From: Vallitalea sp.
GTDB taxonomy: Bacteria; Bacillota; Clostridia; Lachnospirales; Vallitaleaceae
NCBI GenBank assembly: GCA_025210235.1
Contig: JAOASG010000024.1
Coordinates: 1 to 64,000, forward strand
Direction of reading: 5' to 3'
DNA length: 64,000 nt
This document shows, piece by piece, positions 47,643 to 56,841 of the stretch. The translations under genes were made by a program, and so were the position numbers. How positions within the stretch are numbered: position 1 is the stretch's first letter; every line of letters starts with the position of its first letter. Below the pieces are notes generated by a model that did no database searches, was not told where the DNA came from, and saw only the letters and a program-made list of their open reading frames with translations.

Positions 47643-48909
47643 ACAATTATTTAGTTTTTATGAACAAATTAAAGATGATGATTATGTTATTGCCAGTTAT
47701 TTTATTGAACTTGATTGTAGAGAAAATGTAATGGATAAAGTATCCTCATTTGCCGTGGGACAAACACTTGGTACATGGTTGCCAGTACCAGGTATTAATG
47801 AAGCAATGAGAGAAAAGCATATGGGAAAAGTTATTAATGTATATAGTGTTCCACCATATGAGCTAGTTCAAGAAGACGAGACTGGTAAGAGAGCTTATAT
47901 TATTCAATTAGCTTTTCCAACTATTAATTTTGGTGCACAATTTCCTATGTTGTTAACAACGTTACTTGGAAATGATGCATCTACTTCAGCACAGGTTAAG
48001 TTAATTGATTTACAGCTACCTGAAAAGTATGTTTCAGAGTTTAATGGTCCCAATTTTGGAATGAAGGGTATACGAGAAATGACAGGCGTATATGATAGAC
48101 CATTAATACTTAATATGATTAAACCCTGTACTGGAATTACTCCAGATATTGGTGCGAAAATATTTTATGAAACAGCACTTGGTGGTGTTGATTTAATTAA
48201 AGATGATGAACTACTTGCTAATCCAAGCTTCAATAACGTGGCAAGTAGAATAAAAAAATATAAAGAAGCTGCTAACCAAGCATTTGAAATAACAGGAACT
48301 AGAACAAAGTATGTGGCAAATATCACTGATAGTGTTGACAAAATATTTAGCAATGCTGAACATGCAGAGGATTTAGGTGTTGATGCAATTATGGTGAATT
48401 TTGCGGCTGTAGGTTATAGCACTCTTCACAGTTTGGCTAAGAAAGTGAAAGTGCCAATATTAGGACATTATGCAAGTGCTGGTATGTTGTATGAAGGACT
48501 TAGTTCAGGACTTAGTTCACAGTTGGCAGTAGGAAGATTTCCAAGGTTAGCAGGTGCGGATATGGTTGTTATTAACACACCATATGGTAATTATCCACTT
48601 AGTCATCAAAAGTATTTTGAAACGGTTAAGGAATTATCATTACCATATTATTCTAAGAAATCTGTTATGCCTGCAGTAGGTGGAGGCGTTCATCCTGGAA
48701 TGGTACCAAAGTATGTAAATGAACTTGGCTTAGATATTATTATGGCAGTAGGTGGTGCGATTCAGGGACATCCTGATGGTGCTAGTGCTGGTGGAAGAGC
48801 TATGAGACAAGGTATAGAACTAGTTATTAAAGAAGGATCATATAGTAATATACCGGATAATATGAAAGAATTGAGAAAAGCTGTAGAAAATTGGGGTATT
48901 AAAGAATAA
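47632..48909 (+). CDS. RuBisCO-like protein (form IV-type)
   Basis: 425 residues with RuBisCO large-chain folds. Kept: Thr-Trp of GTWLPV, the IKP lysine (Lys164), the carbamylation and metal triad Lys190, Asp192, Glu193 in DLIKDDELL, His279 in ILGHYAS, and the glycine loop GGAIQGHPDG. Changed: Cys166 in place of the second active-site lysine (RuBisCO Lys177), Tyr280 for Arg295, and no loop-6 lysine. It therefore should not fix CO2 but can do metal-assisted enolisation, isomerisation or decarboxylation of a keto-sugar acid phosphate. Neighbouring TIM and RpiB paralogues fit a product such as a tetrulose phosphate, as in apionate degradation. Confidence 0.92.
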   Translation: MLDKQLFSFYEQIKDDDYVIASYFIELDCRENVMDKVSSFAVGQTLGTWLPVPGINEAMREKHMGKVINVYSVPPYELVQEDETGKRAYIIQLAFPTINFGAQFPMLLTTLLGNDASTSAQVKLIDLQLPEKYVSEFNGPNFGMKGIREMTGVYDRPLILNMIKPCTGITPDIGAKIFYETALGGVDLIKDDELLANPSFNNVASRIKKYKEAANQAFEITGTRTKYVANITDSVDKIFSNAEHAEDLGVDAIMVNFAAVGYSTLHSLAKKVKVPILGHYASAGMLYEGLSSGLSSQLAVGRFPRLAGADMVVINTPYGNYPLSHQKYFETVKELSLPYYSKKSVMPAVGGGVHPGMVPKYVNELGLDIIMAVGGAIQGHPDGASAGGRAMRQGIELVIKEGSYSNIPDNMKELRKAVENWGIKE

Positions 48910-48942
48910 GATTAAAGAGAAAGTTATCAAAGGAGGATAATT

Positions 48943-49407
48943 ATGAAATTAGTTGTTGGTTGTGATAATGCTGCTGTAGAGCTTAAAGATGCTATAAAGG
49001 AATATTTAGTTGAAACAAGGAGTATTGAATTTATAGATGTAGGAGTTGTTGATTCTAATGATGGGACCCATTATCCTAACATAGTTAAACAAGCAGTTGC
49101 ATTGATTAAAGATAAAGAGTCAGAAGTACAACATGGTATATTAATTTGTGGAACAGGTATAGGGATGGCATTGACTGCCAATAAGTTTAAAGGAATTAGA
49201 GCAGCAGTTTGCCATGATGTGTATTCTGCTGAAAGAGCTAAATTAAGTAATAATGCCAATGTGCTTACAATGGGAGCAAGAGTAATTGCTACAGAACTTG
49301 CTAAAAAAATAGTAGATGTATGGTTGGACAATGAGTACATTGGTGGACGTTCTGTACCTAAAGTAAACTTAATCAATGAAATTGAAGATGAAAACTTTAT
49401 TGGTTAG
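48943..49407 (+). CDS. RpiB/LacAB-family sugar-phosphate isomerase
   Basis: 154 residues. Family motif CGTGIGMALTANKFKGIRAA with the catalytic Cys, then NNANVLTMGARV. RpiB itself interconverts ribose-5-P and ribulose-5-P, but close relatives (EryI/DerI) convert erythrulose-4-P to erythrose-4-P. Directly followed by a TIM paralogue, the classical partner in erythritol and apionate pathways. AAGGAGG before the ATG, 33 bp after the RuBisCO-like gene. Confidence 0.88.
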   Translation: MKLVVGCDNAAVELKDAIKEYLVETRSIEFIDVGVVDSNDGTHYPNIVKQAVALIKDKESEVQHGILICGTGIGMALTANKFKGIRAAVCHDVYSAERAKLSNNANVLTMGARVIATELAKKIVDVWLDNEYIGGRSVPKVNLINEIEDENFIG

Positions 49408-49484
49408 TGATTGCAGATTATGGATGATTGCTAACGACTTAAAATTCCAAAGGAAGACACTTGTTTATGGAAAGGAATGATTTT

Positions 49485-50261
49485 ATGAAAAAGCCAATAT
49501 TTGGTGCTGGGTGGAAAATGTATCTCTCTGACTCAGAAGCATGCCAGTTAGCTACAATAATTAATAAAAGTACCATTTTGAATGATTCAGTTGAGAGTTA
49601 TGTTCTACCAACATTTACAGTCTTAGATAGGGTCAATAATATATTATCTGACTGCGTAGTTAATGTAGGTGCACAAAATATGTGTTATGAACATTCAGGC
49701 GCCTTTACTGGTGAAGTTTCTGTTCGTTCATTAGTGGAAATGGGACTTAAATATGTTGAAATAGGGCATTCTGAAAGACGATCACTTTTTAATGATACAC
49801 ATGTTAGTATTAACCGTAAAGTTAAGTTAGCATTAGAAAATAAGCTTATTCCAATCTTATGTATTGGAGAAGATCTTAATGATAAAATAGCTATGAGAAC
49901 TAATGAAGTATTAGAGATGGATATTAGAACTGCTTTATTTGGAGTTGATTATGAGGCGGCTAAGGAAATTATATTTGCATATGAACCAATTTGGGCAATT
50001 GGACAACAGGAAAGTGCTGGTGCAGAATATGCTAATAATGTCCATATGTTTATAAGGCAACTACTGAATAGTTTATATGATGAATCACAAAATGGTGATG
50101 AATTTAAAATTGTTTATGGAGGTAGTGTTACAGCAGGTAATGCAGAACAGTTAATGAAGCAACCACATATTGATGGTGTATTTGTTGGCAGATCAAGTTT
50201 AGATATTGAATCATATGAGACTATTTTTAGAATAGTTTCTGAAAGTCAAGATCTTAAATAG
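49485..50261 (+). CDS. Triosephosphate isomerase paralogue, candidate tetrulose-phosphate isomerase
   Basis: 258 residues. Catalytic residues Lys11 (GAGWKMY), His95 (IGHSERRSLF) and Glu167 (YEPIWAIG) are present, plus the phosphate loop YGGSVTAGNAEQLM. The nearly invariant Asn of the GNWKMN motif is Gly here, which suggests a substrate other than triose phosphate, such as L-erythrulose-1-P in EryH/LerI. Start ATG 49485 gives the usual KKPIFGAGWKM opening with AAAGGA ahead; in-frame TTG 49461 and ATG 49467 are alternatives. Confidence 0.85.
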   Translation: MKKPIFGAGWKMYLSDSEACQLATIINKSTILNDSVESYVLPTFTVLDRVNNILSDCVVNVGAQNMCYEHSGAFTGEVSVRSLVEMGLKYVEIGHSERRSLFNDTHVSINRKVKLALENKLIPILCIGEDLNDKIAMRTNEVLEMDIRTALFGVDYEAAKEIIFAYEPIWAIGQQESAGAEYANNVHMFIRQLLNSLYDESQNGDEFKIVYGGSVTAGNAEQLMKQPHIDGVFVGRSSLDIESYETIFRIVSESQDLK

Positions 50262-50272
50262 AAAGGAAAAAA

Positions 50273-50866
50273 ATGGATAAATTAATTATTGATGAATTGA
50301 AAAGGGAATTTATAGATGCTGCTAAGAGAGCATATAATACAGGAATACAAACAGGTACAGGTGGAAATATTAGTGTTCGAATATCAGGTGAGGACATGAT
50401 GCTGATTAAACCAAGTGGTATTTCTTTTACAGACTGTACTATGGATAATATAATACTGACTACTCTCGATGGACAAGTTATTGAAGGAGATGGGAAACCT
50501 TCTAGAGAAGCTTATTTACATAGAGAGATATATAAACTTAATAATAATATCAATTCAATAGTCCATTGTCATGCTCCTTGGTCAATTGCCTGGTCTTTAC
50601 GTGAAAAAGTGCTAGATACGATAACACAACATGCAAAATTAAAGCTTGTTAACCAGATACCTGTTATTGATATTATAAAACCAGTTATAACAGAAGATGA
50701 AATTGATAAAATACTATGTTATTATACTAATAATACAGTATTAAAAGCATTTTTACTTAAAGGACATGGAATTGTAGCAGTTGGTGATAAGGTACGTGAA
50801 ACAGAATATCTTGCAGAACTAATTGAAGAAACAGCTCAAATTTCATGTATAGATAGAATCATGTAA
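50273..50866 (+). CDS. Class II aldolase/decarboxylase (fuculose-phosphate aldolase family)
   Basis: 197 residues. GTGGNISVRI and KPSGISF bind phosphate; Glu in SREAYLHREIY is the position of the FucA catalytic Glu73; zinc histidines are in VHCHAPW and LKGHGIV. Glu rather than Asp at this place marks aldolases or the related 3-oxo-tetronate-phosphate decarboxylase (OtnC) instead of AraD epimerases. It ends the six-gene module 11 bp after the TIM paralogue. It probably cleaves or decarboxylates a short sugar phosphate. Confidence 0.85.
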   Translation: MDKLIIDELKREFIDAAKRAYNTGIQTGTGGNISVRISGEDMMLIKPSGISFTDCTMDNIILTTLDGQVIEGDGKPSREAYLHREIYKLNNNINSIVHCHAPWSIAWSLREKVLDTITQHAKLKLVNQIPVIDIIKPVITEDEIDKILCYYTNNTVLKAFLLKGHGIVAVGDKVRETEYLAELIEETAQISCIDRIM

Positions 50867-50996
50867 GGCAAGCAGAATTTTCTGATTGCTATAGTCGTAG
50901 TATTCAAATATAATAATTATAGGGATATGAAAGCAGAAAGAAAGTAGTTTGAAATAGAACTAATTAAAATATATATTCGTACCATTAAGGAGGCAT

Positions 50997-52493
50997 ATGA
51001 TGAAACTAAGTAAAAACTATGTATTTTGGTTTGTAACAGGAAGTCAACATTTATATGGACCTAAAACTTTAGAGGAGGTAAAACAGGATTCACAGGGTAT
51101 TGTAACAGGTCTTAATGAAAAAGGATCATTAGATTATAAAGTTGAGTTTAAGGCACTACTCACTACATCTGAAGAAATTACTTCACTTATGAAAGAGGCG
51201 AACAATGATCCTAGTTGTGCAGGTATTATTGGATGGATGCATACTTTCTCGCCAGCAAAAATGTGGATTAAAGGATTAAGTATACTTAGTAAGCCTTTTG
51301 TTCACCTGCATACTCAATTTAACCGTGATATTCCTTGGGGTGAAATTGATATGGACTTCATGAATCTTAACCAATCCGCTCATGGTGGAAGAGAGTTTGG
51401 ATTTATTAATACTAGACTTAGACAACCACGTAAAGTTATTGTTGGTTATTGGGAAGAAGAAGAAGTTAAAAAGCAACTTAGTTGTTTTATGAATGTTTGT
51501 GTAGCTATTGCTGAGTCAAAATGCCTAAAAATTGCCCGTTTTGGTGATAATATGCGTTATGTGGCAGTAACTGAAGGAGATAAAGTTGAAGCTGAGATTA
51601 AATTTGGCTGGGAAATCAATGGATATGGTGTTGGAGATTTAGCCCAGTATGTTAATGCCGTAACTGATGAAGAAGTAGATGCATTATATGAAGAGTATAA
51701 AAAGAACTACAATATTATTGATGAATCTGCTGATAGTGTGAAATCAATTAAATACCAAGCTAAAATTGAAATTGGTATGGAAAGATTTTTAGTTGATGGA
51801 GGGTTTGGAGCATTTACTACAACTTTTGAAGATCTTCATGGATTAGATCAATTACCTGGTCTTGCAGTACAGAGATTAATGGAAAAAGGATATGGATTTG
51901 CTGGTGAAGGTGATTGGAAAACAGCCGCTATGGTACGTTTAACTAAGATTATGGGAACTAATACAGGATTGGGGACTTCTTTTATGGAAGATTATACCTA
52001 TCATATGGATCCAGTTAATCCAATGGTTTTAGGAGCACATATGTTAGAGATTTGTCCAACGATTGCTGACTCTGTTGTGGATATTAAAGTGAATCCACTA
52101 GGTATTGGTGGAAAAGCTGCTCCTGCAAGATTTACTTTTGAATGCAAAACAGGACCAGCTCTTAATGCTTCTTTAGTTGATTTAGGTGGAAGAATGCGAT
52201 TGATCATTAATGAAGTAGATGCTGTAAAAGCACCAAATGAAATGCCAAAGCTTCCAGTAGCTCAAGCTTTGTGGGTACCACAGCCATCTCTTAATGAGGG
52301 AGCAAAAGCATGGATTTTAGCTGGTGGAGCACATCATACAGTTTATTCAATGGATGTAAATGCAGAGCAATTATTAGATTTTGCAGAATTTATGGACATT
52401 GAAACAGTTTTAATAAATAATAATACAAATATAAGCACCTTTAGGCAAGAACTTAAGATTCAAGACTTAGTATGGAACTTGAAATCTAGATAA
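50997..52493 (+). CDS. araA: L-arabinose isomerase
   Basis: 498 residues, usual length. Opens YVFWFVTGSQHLYGPKTLEE and has the metal/substrate segments GEGDWKTAAMVRLTKIM and SFMEDYTYHMDP, with HHTVYSMD near the C-terminus. Converts L-arabinose to L-ribulose in the cytosol with Mn2+. First gene of araABD; 130 bp without a recognisable terminator separate it from the aldolase. AAGGAGG before two adjacent ATGs (50997, 51000). Confidence 0.96.
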   Translation: MMKLSKNYVFWFVTGSQHLYGPKTLEEVKQDSQGIVTGLNEKGSLDYKVEFKALLTTSEEITSLMKEANNDPSCAGIIGWMHTFSPAKMWIKGLSILSKPFVHLHTQFNRDIPWGEIDMDFMNLNQSAHGGREFGFINTRLRQPRKVIVGYWEEEEVKKQLSCFMNVCVAIAESKCLKIARFGDNMRYVAVTEGDKVEAEIKFGWEINGYGVGDLAQYVNAVTDEEVDALYEEYKKNYNIIDESADSVKSIKYQAKIEIGMERFLVDGGFGAFTTTFEDLHGLDQLPGLAVQRLMEKGYGFAGEGDWKTAAMVRLTKIMGTNTGLGTSFMEDYTYHMDPVNPMVLGAHMLEICPTIADSVVDIKVNPLGIGGKAAPARFTFECKTGPALNASLVDLGGRMRLIINEVDAVKAPNEMPKLPVAQALWVPQPSLNEGAKAWILAGGAHHTVYSMDVNAEQLLDFAEFMDIETVLINNNTNISTFRQELKIQDLVWNLKSR

Positions 52494-52561
52494 GAATTAT
52501 TGAATAGATGATTAGGAACATTAATTATGAATTAGATGTGTTTGGAAGGAGGAATAGTAGA

Positions 52562-54229
52562 ATGAGTAAATATACGATTGGTATAGATTATGGAACACAA
52601 TCAGGTCGTGCAGTGATTATTGATGTTAGTAATGGCAATGAGGTTGCATCACATGTAACCCCTTATAGAGATCATGTTATTGATGAAAGATTACCTCATA
52701 AAGATATTAAATTGGGACATGATTGGGCTTTGCAAAACCCAGATGATTATGTGGATGTACTTGTATCTAGTGTTCCAAAAGCAATGGAAATAGCTGGAAT
52801 TAATAAGGATGATGTAATAGGAATAGGTGTGGACTTTACATCTTGTACTATGATGCCTGTTAATAAGGATGGAAAAGTTTTGTGCCAGCTTGATGAATAT
52901 CGAGACAATCCTCATGCATGGACAAAGTTATGGAAACATCATGCAGCTCAAGATGAAGCAGATAAGTTAAATGCTATTGCTAGAGAACGTGGAGAAACTT
53001 TTCTTGCAAGATATGGTAATAAGATTTCATCAGAATGGTTAATTCCTAAGATTTGGCAAATAGCTGATGAAGCTCCTGAAATTTATGATGCAACTTACGC
53101 TTTTATGGAAGCAACAGATTGGATTACTATGCAGATGACAGGTAATATGGTTCGTAATAGCTGTACAGCTGGTTATAAAGCTATCTGGCATAAACAAGAA
53201 GGTTTTCCCGATAAAGAATTTTTTGAAAGTCTACATCCAAAATTGAAAAACGTTGTTGAAGAAAAGTTTATTGGTGATATTCTTCCAATTGGTTCAAAAG
53301 CTGGTGAATTGCAAGCTGGACTGGCAGAACAAATGGGGCTAAATGAAGGGATTTCAGTATGTGTTGGAAATGTAGATGCTCACGTAGCAGCACCTGCGGT
53401 TGATGTAACTAAGCCAGGTAAAATGCTAATGATTATGGGAACCAGTGCTTGTGATATTTTACTTGGTTCAGAAGAAAAGTTAGTCGATGGTATGTGTGGT
53501 GTTGTTGAAGACGGTGCTATACCTGGGTATTTTGCCTATGAAGCTGGACAATCTGCGGTTGGAGATATTTTTGAATGGTTTACAACTTACTGTATTCCAG
53601 AAAAATACCAAGTAGAAGCAAGAGAACAGGGTAAGAATATCCATGTTTATCTTGAAGAAAAAGCTAGAGAACTTAAACCTGGTGAAAGTGGTATTATTGC
53701 TCTTGATTGGTGGAATGGAAACAGATCAGTGCTTGTTGATACCAATCTTACAGGTGTTTTCCTTGGTATGACATTACTTACAAAGCCAGAAGAATTATAT
53801 AGAGCCTTGATTGAGGCAACAGCTTTTGGAAAGAGAAAAATAATAGATACATTTGAGCAGTCTGGTGTACCAGTTAATGAATTATATGCCTGTGGTGGTC
53901 TTCCAGAGAAAAACAAAATGTTAATGCAAATCTTTGCAGATATTACTAAAAAGCCAATTCGTATTTCAGCGTCAGCACAAACCCCTGCCCTTGGTGCGGC
54001 TATGTTTGCATCAGTAGCAGCAGGATCAGATGCTGGTGGATATGATAATATTGTAGATGCAGCAAAGAATATGGCTAAGCTTAAAGAAGAAGTTTATAAG
54101 CCAATTCCTGAAAACGTAGAAGTATATGAAAAGTTATATAAAGAATATGAACAATTACACGACTATTTTGGTCGTGGAGCTAATGATATTATGAAGAGAT
54201 TAAAGAAAATAAAAGCAGATGTTAAATAG
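52562..54229 (+). CDS. araB: Ribulokinase
   Basis: 555 residues, FGGY kinase. N-terminal [18 protein letters not shown], substrate loop [22 protein letters not shown] and C-terminal [19 protein letters not shown]. Phosphorylates L-ribulose at C5. The ATG at 52562 has AAGGAGGA upstream; an in-frame ATG at 52508 lacks one. Twelve bp before araD. Confidence 0.95.
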   Translation: MSKYTIGIDYGTQSGRAVIIDVSNGNEVASHVTPYRDHVIDERLPHKDIKLGHDWALQNPDDYVDVLVSSVPKAMEIAGINKDDVIGIGVDFTSCTMMPVNKDGKVLCQLDEYRDNPHAWTKLWKHHAAQDEADKLNAIARERGETFLARYGNKISSEWLIPKIWQIADEAPEIYDATYAFMEATDWITMQMTGNMVRNSCTAGYKAIWHKQEGFPDKEFFESLHPKLKNVVEEKFIGDILPIGSKAGELQAGLAEQMGLNEGISVCVGNVDAHVAAPAVDVTKPGKMLMIMGTSACDILLGSEEKLVDGMCGVVEDGAIPGYFAYEAGQSAVGDIFEWFTTYCIPEKYQVEAREQGKNIHVYLEEKARELKPGESGIIALDWWNGNRSVLVDTNLTGVFLGMTLLTKPEELYRALIEATAFGKRKIIDTFEQSGVPVNELYACGGLPEKNKMLMQIFADITKKPIRISASAQTPALGAAMFASVAAGSDAGGYDNIVDAAKNMAKLKEEVYKPIPENVEVYEKLYKEYEQLHDYFGRGANDIMKRLKKIKADVK

Positions 54230-54241
54230 GAAGGAGATAAT

Positions 54242-54943
54242 ATGTTAGAAAAGTTAAAAGAACAAGTATTTAAGGCAAATATGGAACTTCCTAAGAGAAA
54301 TTTAGTTACCTATACATGGGGCAATGTTAGTGGAATTGATAGAGAAAAAGGTTTAGTTGTTATTAAACCAAGTGGTGTTGATTATGAAAATATGACAGCT
54401 GAGGATATGGTTGTTATAGATATGGATGGTAAAGTTGTGGAAGGTAAGTACAAGCCTTCTTCAGATACTGCAACTCATTTGGAGTTATACAAAGCATCAC
54501 CAAGTATCGGAGGTATTGTTCATACTCATTCAAGATGGGCTACTAGTTTTGCTCAAGCAGGTAGAAAAATAGCAGCTTTTGGGACAACACATGGTGATTA
54601 TTTTTATGGAGATATTCCTTGTACAAGACCAATGAAAAATAGTGAGATTCAAGGAGAATATGAAAAAGAAACTGGAAAAGTCATCGTTGAGACATTTAAT
54701 GTAAAAGGGATTGATTTTTCTCAGGTTCCAGCAGTATTGGTACATGAACATGGACCATTTACATGGGGTAAAAGTCCATCTGATGCAGTTTATCATGCTG
54801 TTGTACTTGAAGAAGTAGCTCATATGGCTTATGCTACAATTGTTCTTAAAGATATTAGTGAAAAAGAAAGCATGAAAAAAGAACTTTTAGATAAACATTT
54901 TCTTCGTAAACATGGTGCAGGTGCGTATTATGGTCAAGGATAG
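54242..54943 (+). CDS. araD: L-ribulose-5-phosphate 4-epimerase
   Basis: 233 residues. Zinc histidines in [13 protein letters not shown] and [12 protein letters not shown]; the epimerase Asp is in [11 protein letters not shown] where aldolases have Glu. [19 protein letters not shown] opens the phosphate site. Converts L-ribulose-5-P to D-xylulose-5-P, which feeds the pentose phosphate pathway. ManA starts one base after its stop. Confidence 0.95.
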   Translation: MLEKLKEQVFKANMELPKRNLVTYTWGNVSGIDREKGLVVIKPSGVDYENMTAEDMVVIDMDGKVVEGKYKPSSDTATHLELYKASPSIGGIVHTHSRWATSFAQAGRKIAAFGTTHGDYFYGDIPCTRPMKNSEIQGEYEKETGKVIVETFNVKGIDFSQVPAVLVHEHGPFTWGKSPSDAVYHAVVLEEVAHMAYATIVLKDISEKESMKKELLDKHFLRKHGAGAYYGQG

Positions 54944-54944
54944 T

Positions 54945-56000
54945 ATGTTATATCCATTATTTTTTGAACCAGATTATAAAAAACGTGTATGGGGAGGTAC
55001 CTCATTACAAGATAAATTGAATAAAAAGATACCCTATGAGCATACAGGTGAAAGCTGGGAGATAGCTTGTCATGATAATGGTAACTCTACCATTCGTAAT
55101 GGAGTTTTGGCAGGAAAGACATTAAAAGAAGTACTACTCAGCCATGGGGATGAAATCATTGGACATCCTATGAATATTAACGACAAATTTCCTCTGCTTA
55201 TTAAGTTTATTGATGCCAAAGATAAACTTTCTGTACAAGTTCATCCAGAAGATGAATATGCAATACATGTAGAGAACGGTGAATTAGGTAAAAGCGAAGC
55301 ATGGTACATCCTACATGCAAAAACAGGAGCCAAGCTCATTGCAGGGTTAAGAGATGGTGTATCTAAAGAGGATTTTGTAAAAGCTCTTAATGAAGGATGT
55401 CTTGAAGATGTCTTAAACGAAGTGGAAGTGAAAGCAGGAGATGTGATTGATATTCCCGCTGGATTGGTACATGCCATTGAGGATGGAATCCTACTTGCAG
55501 AAATTCAACAAAATTCAGATACTACTTATCGAGTCTATGATTGGAATAGAATAGGTCTAGATGGAAATATGAGGGAGCTTCATGTAGAAAAATCTCTTGA
55601 TGTAATTGATTTTGAGGGTAAGCATAGCAAAGAGATTGCAGAAGGACTAAGTATAAAAGATGGAAAAAACGAAATAATCTATTATGTAGCAAACTCCTAT
55701 TTTTCACTAGAGAAAATTGTACTAAAAGAAACTATAAAACAAAAAACAGAGAATAATTATCATATCTATATATGTGTTGCAGGAAAAGGTAAAGTTTTTC
55801 ATAATTCAAAAGAATATCCTTTTGCTTTAGGAGATTCCTTTATGTTGCCAGCGGCACTTGGAGAATATATGTTAGATGGTCAAGCTGAGTTAATTAAAAC
55901 CTATGTACCTAATAGTAGAGAAGATGTAGTACAGATTTTACAAAAACAGGGGTATACTTTAGAGGCTATTAACGATAAAGTAAGAGGAGTTAAACAATAA
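54945..56000 (+). CDS. manA: Mannose-6-phosphate isomerase, class I
   Basis: 351 residues. Zinc site QVHPEDEYA with KFIDAKDKLSV before it; KSEAWYIL; GDVIDIPAGLVHAIEDG; ENSD-like QQNSDTTYRVYDW. Interconverts mannose-6-P and fructose-6-P, giving the mannose freed by the GH38 enzyme a way into glycolysis. The ATG at 54945 follows AAGGA; an in-frame ATG at 54912 lies inside araD without a ribosome site. Last gene of the island. Confidence 0.94.
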   Translation: MLYPLFFEPDYKKRVWGGTSLQDKLNKKIPYEHTGESWEIACHDNGNSTIRNGVLAGKTLKEVLLSHGDEIIGHPMNINDKFPLLIKFIDAKDKLSVQVHPEDEYAIHVENGELGKSEAWYILHAKTGAKLIAGLRDGVSKEDFVKALNEGCLEDVLNEVEVKAGDVIDIPAGLVHAIEDGILLAEIQQNSDTTYRVYDWNRIGLDGNMRELHVEKSLDVIDFEGKHSKEIAEGLSIKDGKNEIIYYVANSYFSLEKIVLKETIKQKTENNYHIYICVAGKGKVFHNSKEYPFALGDSFMLPAALGEYMLDGQAELIKTYVPNSREDVVQILQKQGYTLEAINDKVRGVKQ

Positions 56001-56025
56001 CTTAATACACAGTAAATTATATTAT

Positions 56026-56056
56026 AGACAGGGAACTTTACCCTGTCTTATTTTTT
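56026..56056 (+). terminator. Terminator ending the catabolic island
   Basis: AGACAGGG and CCCTGTCT form a perfect 8-bp stem with a 7-nt loop, followed by TATTTTTT. Confidence 0.93.
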
Positions 56057-56072
56057 GAAATATTCCTTATAC

Positions 56073-56768
56073 CTACATATCATCTAAGATTTTTTCTAAT
56101 TCTTCCTTATCTGAAACTTTTATAACTTTATTCTTAACCTTAATTATTCCACTATCACTTAGTTTTTTTAACTCTCTTGATAAAGAAGAACGAGATACGT
56201 TTATATGTTCAGCCCAAGCTTTTTTTGAATAGGGAAGGTGAATGATATTATTTTCTTCAGAGCTAATATTTGTTAATAAACAATAAGCTATTTTTTGTTG
56301 AATAGATGAGTATGAAAATAGTTCTATTTTTTTAGTTAGAAGCATAACGCTTTTAGAAAATAAACTTATTATATTTTTAGAAATAGTTAAGTCTCTAAAA
56401 AGAATATTTTGTACGCTTTGTTTATGAATTAATAATAAAGTACATTTTGTTTTTCCTATAACATCAAATTTATATATTGGGGAATCCGATAAAACAACTG
56501 CTCCACCAAAAACCTCGCCCTTTTTTTTATACAAAACATTATAATATTTTCCTGATTTAAGGTTATTTTGAAATTCAATACTTCCATCTAAAATAACTCC
56601 TATATAAACAGGAGTCTCATGAGCTCTAAATATAAACTCGTTTTTATTGTAGTCATTAATTTTATGATTAGTTAAAGATAATATATCTAATATTTCATTT
56701 TTTTCTTTGCCTTTAAATAAAGGACATTTATATAGAACATCTATATACCTCTTCACTTTAATAATCAT
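56073..56768 (-). CDS. CRP/FNR-family transcriptional regulator
   Basis: 231 residues. Cyclic-nucleotide-binding-like beta barrel (about 15-125), long dimer helix (about 130-160), C-terminal winged helix. The recognition helix reads NVSRSSLSRELKKL: the CRP pattern R-E-x3-R becomes R-S-x3-R, so DNA specificity should differ from TGTGA. The N-terminus lacks the FNR four-cysteine cluster. It lies opposite the activase gene and next to the palindrome at 56842, its likely target. ATG 56768 has almost no gap to GAAAGG; GTG 56756 is a possible start. Confidence 0.88.
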   Translation of the reverse strand: MIIKVKRYIDVLYKCPLFKGKEKNEILDILSLTNHKINDYNKNEFIFRAHETPVYIGVILDGSIEFQNNLKSGKYYNVLYKKKGEVFGGAVVLSDSPIYKFDVIGKTKCTLLLIHKQSVQNILFRDLTISKNIISLFSKSVMLLTKKIELFSYSSIQQKIAYCLLTNISSEENNIIHLPYSKKAWAEHINVSRSSLSRELKKLSDSGIIKVKNKVIKVSDKEELEKILDDM

Positions 56769-56841
56769 CCTTTCATTACTTCTAAAATATTAGTAAACTA
56801 CATTTTATATGAAGTACTAATTTAAATTAAATTAATCAAGA

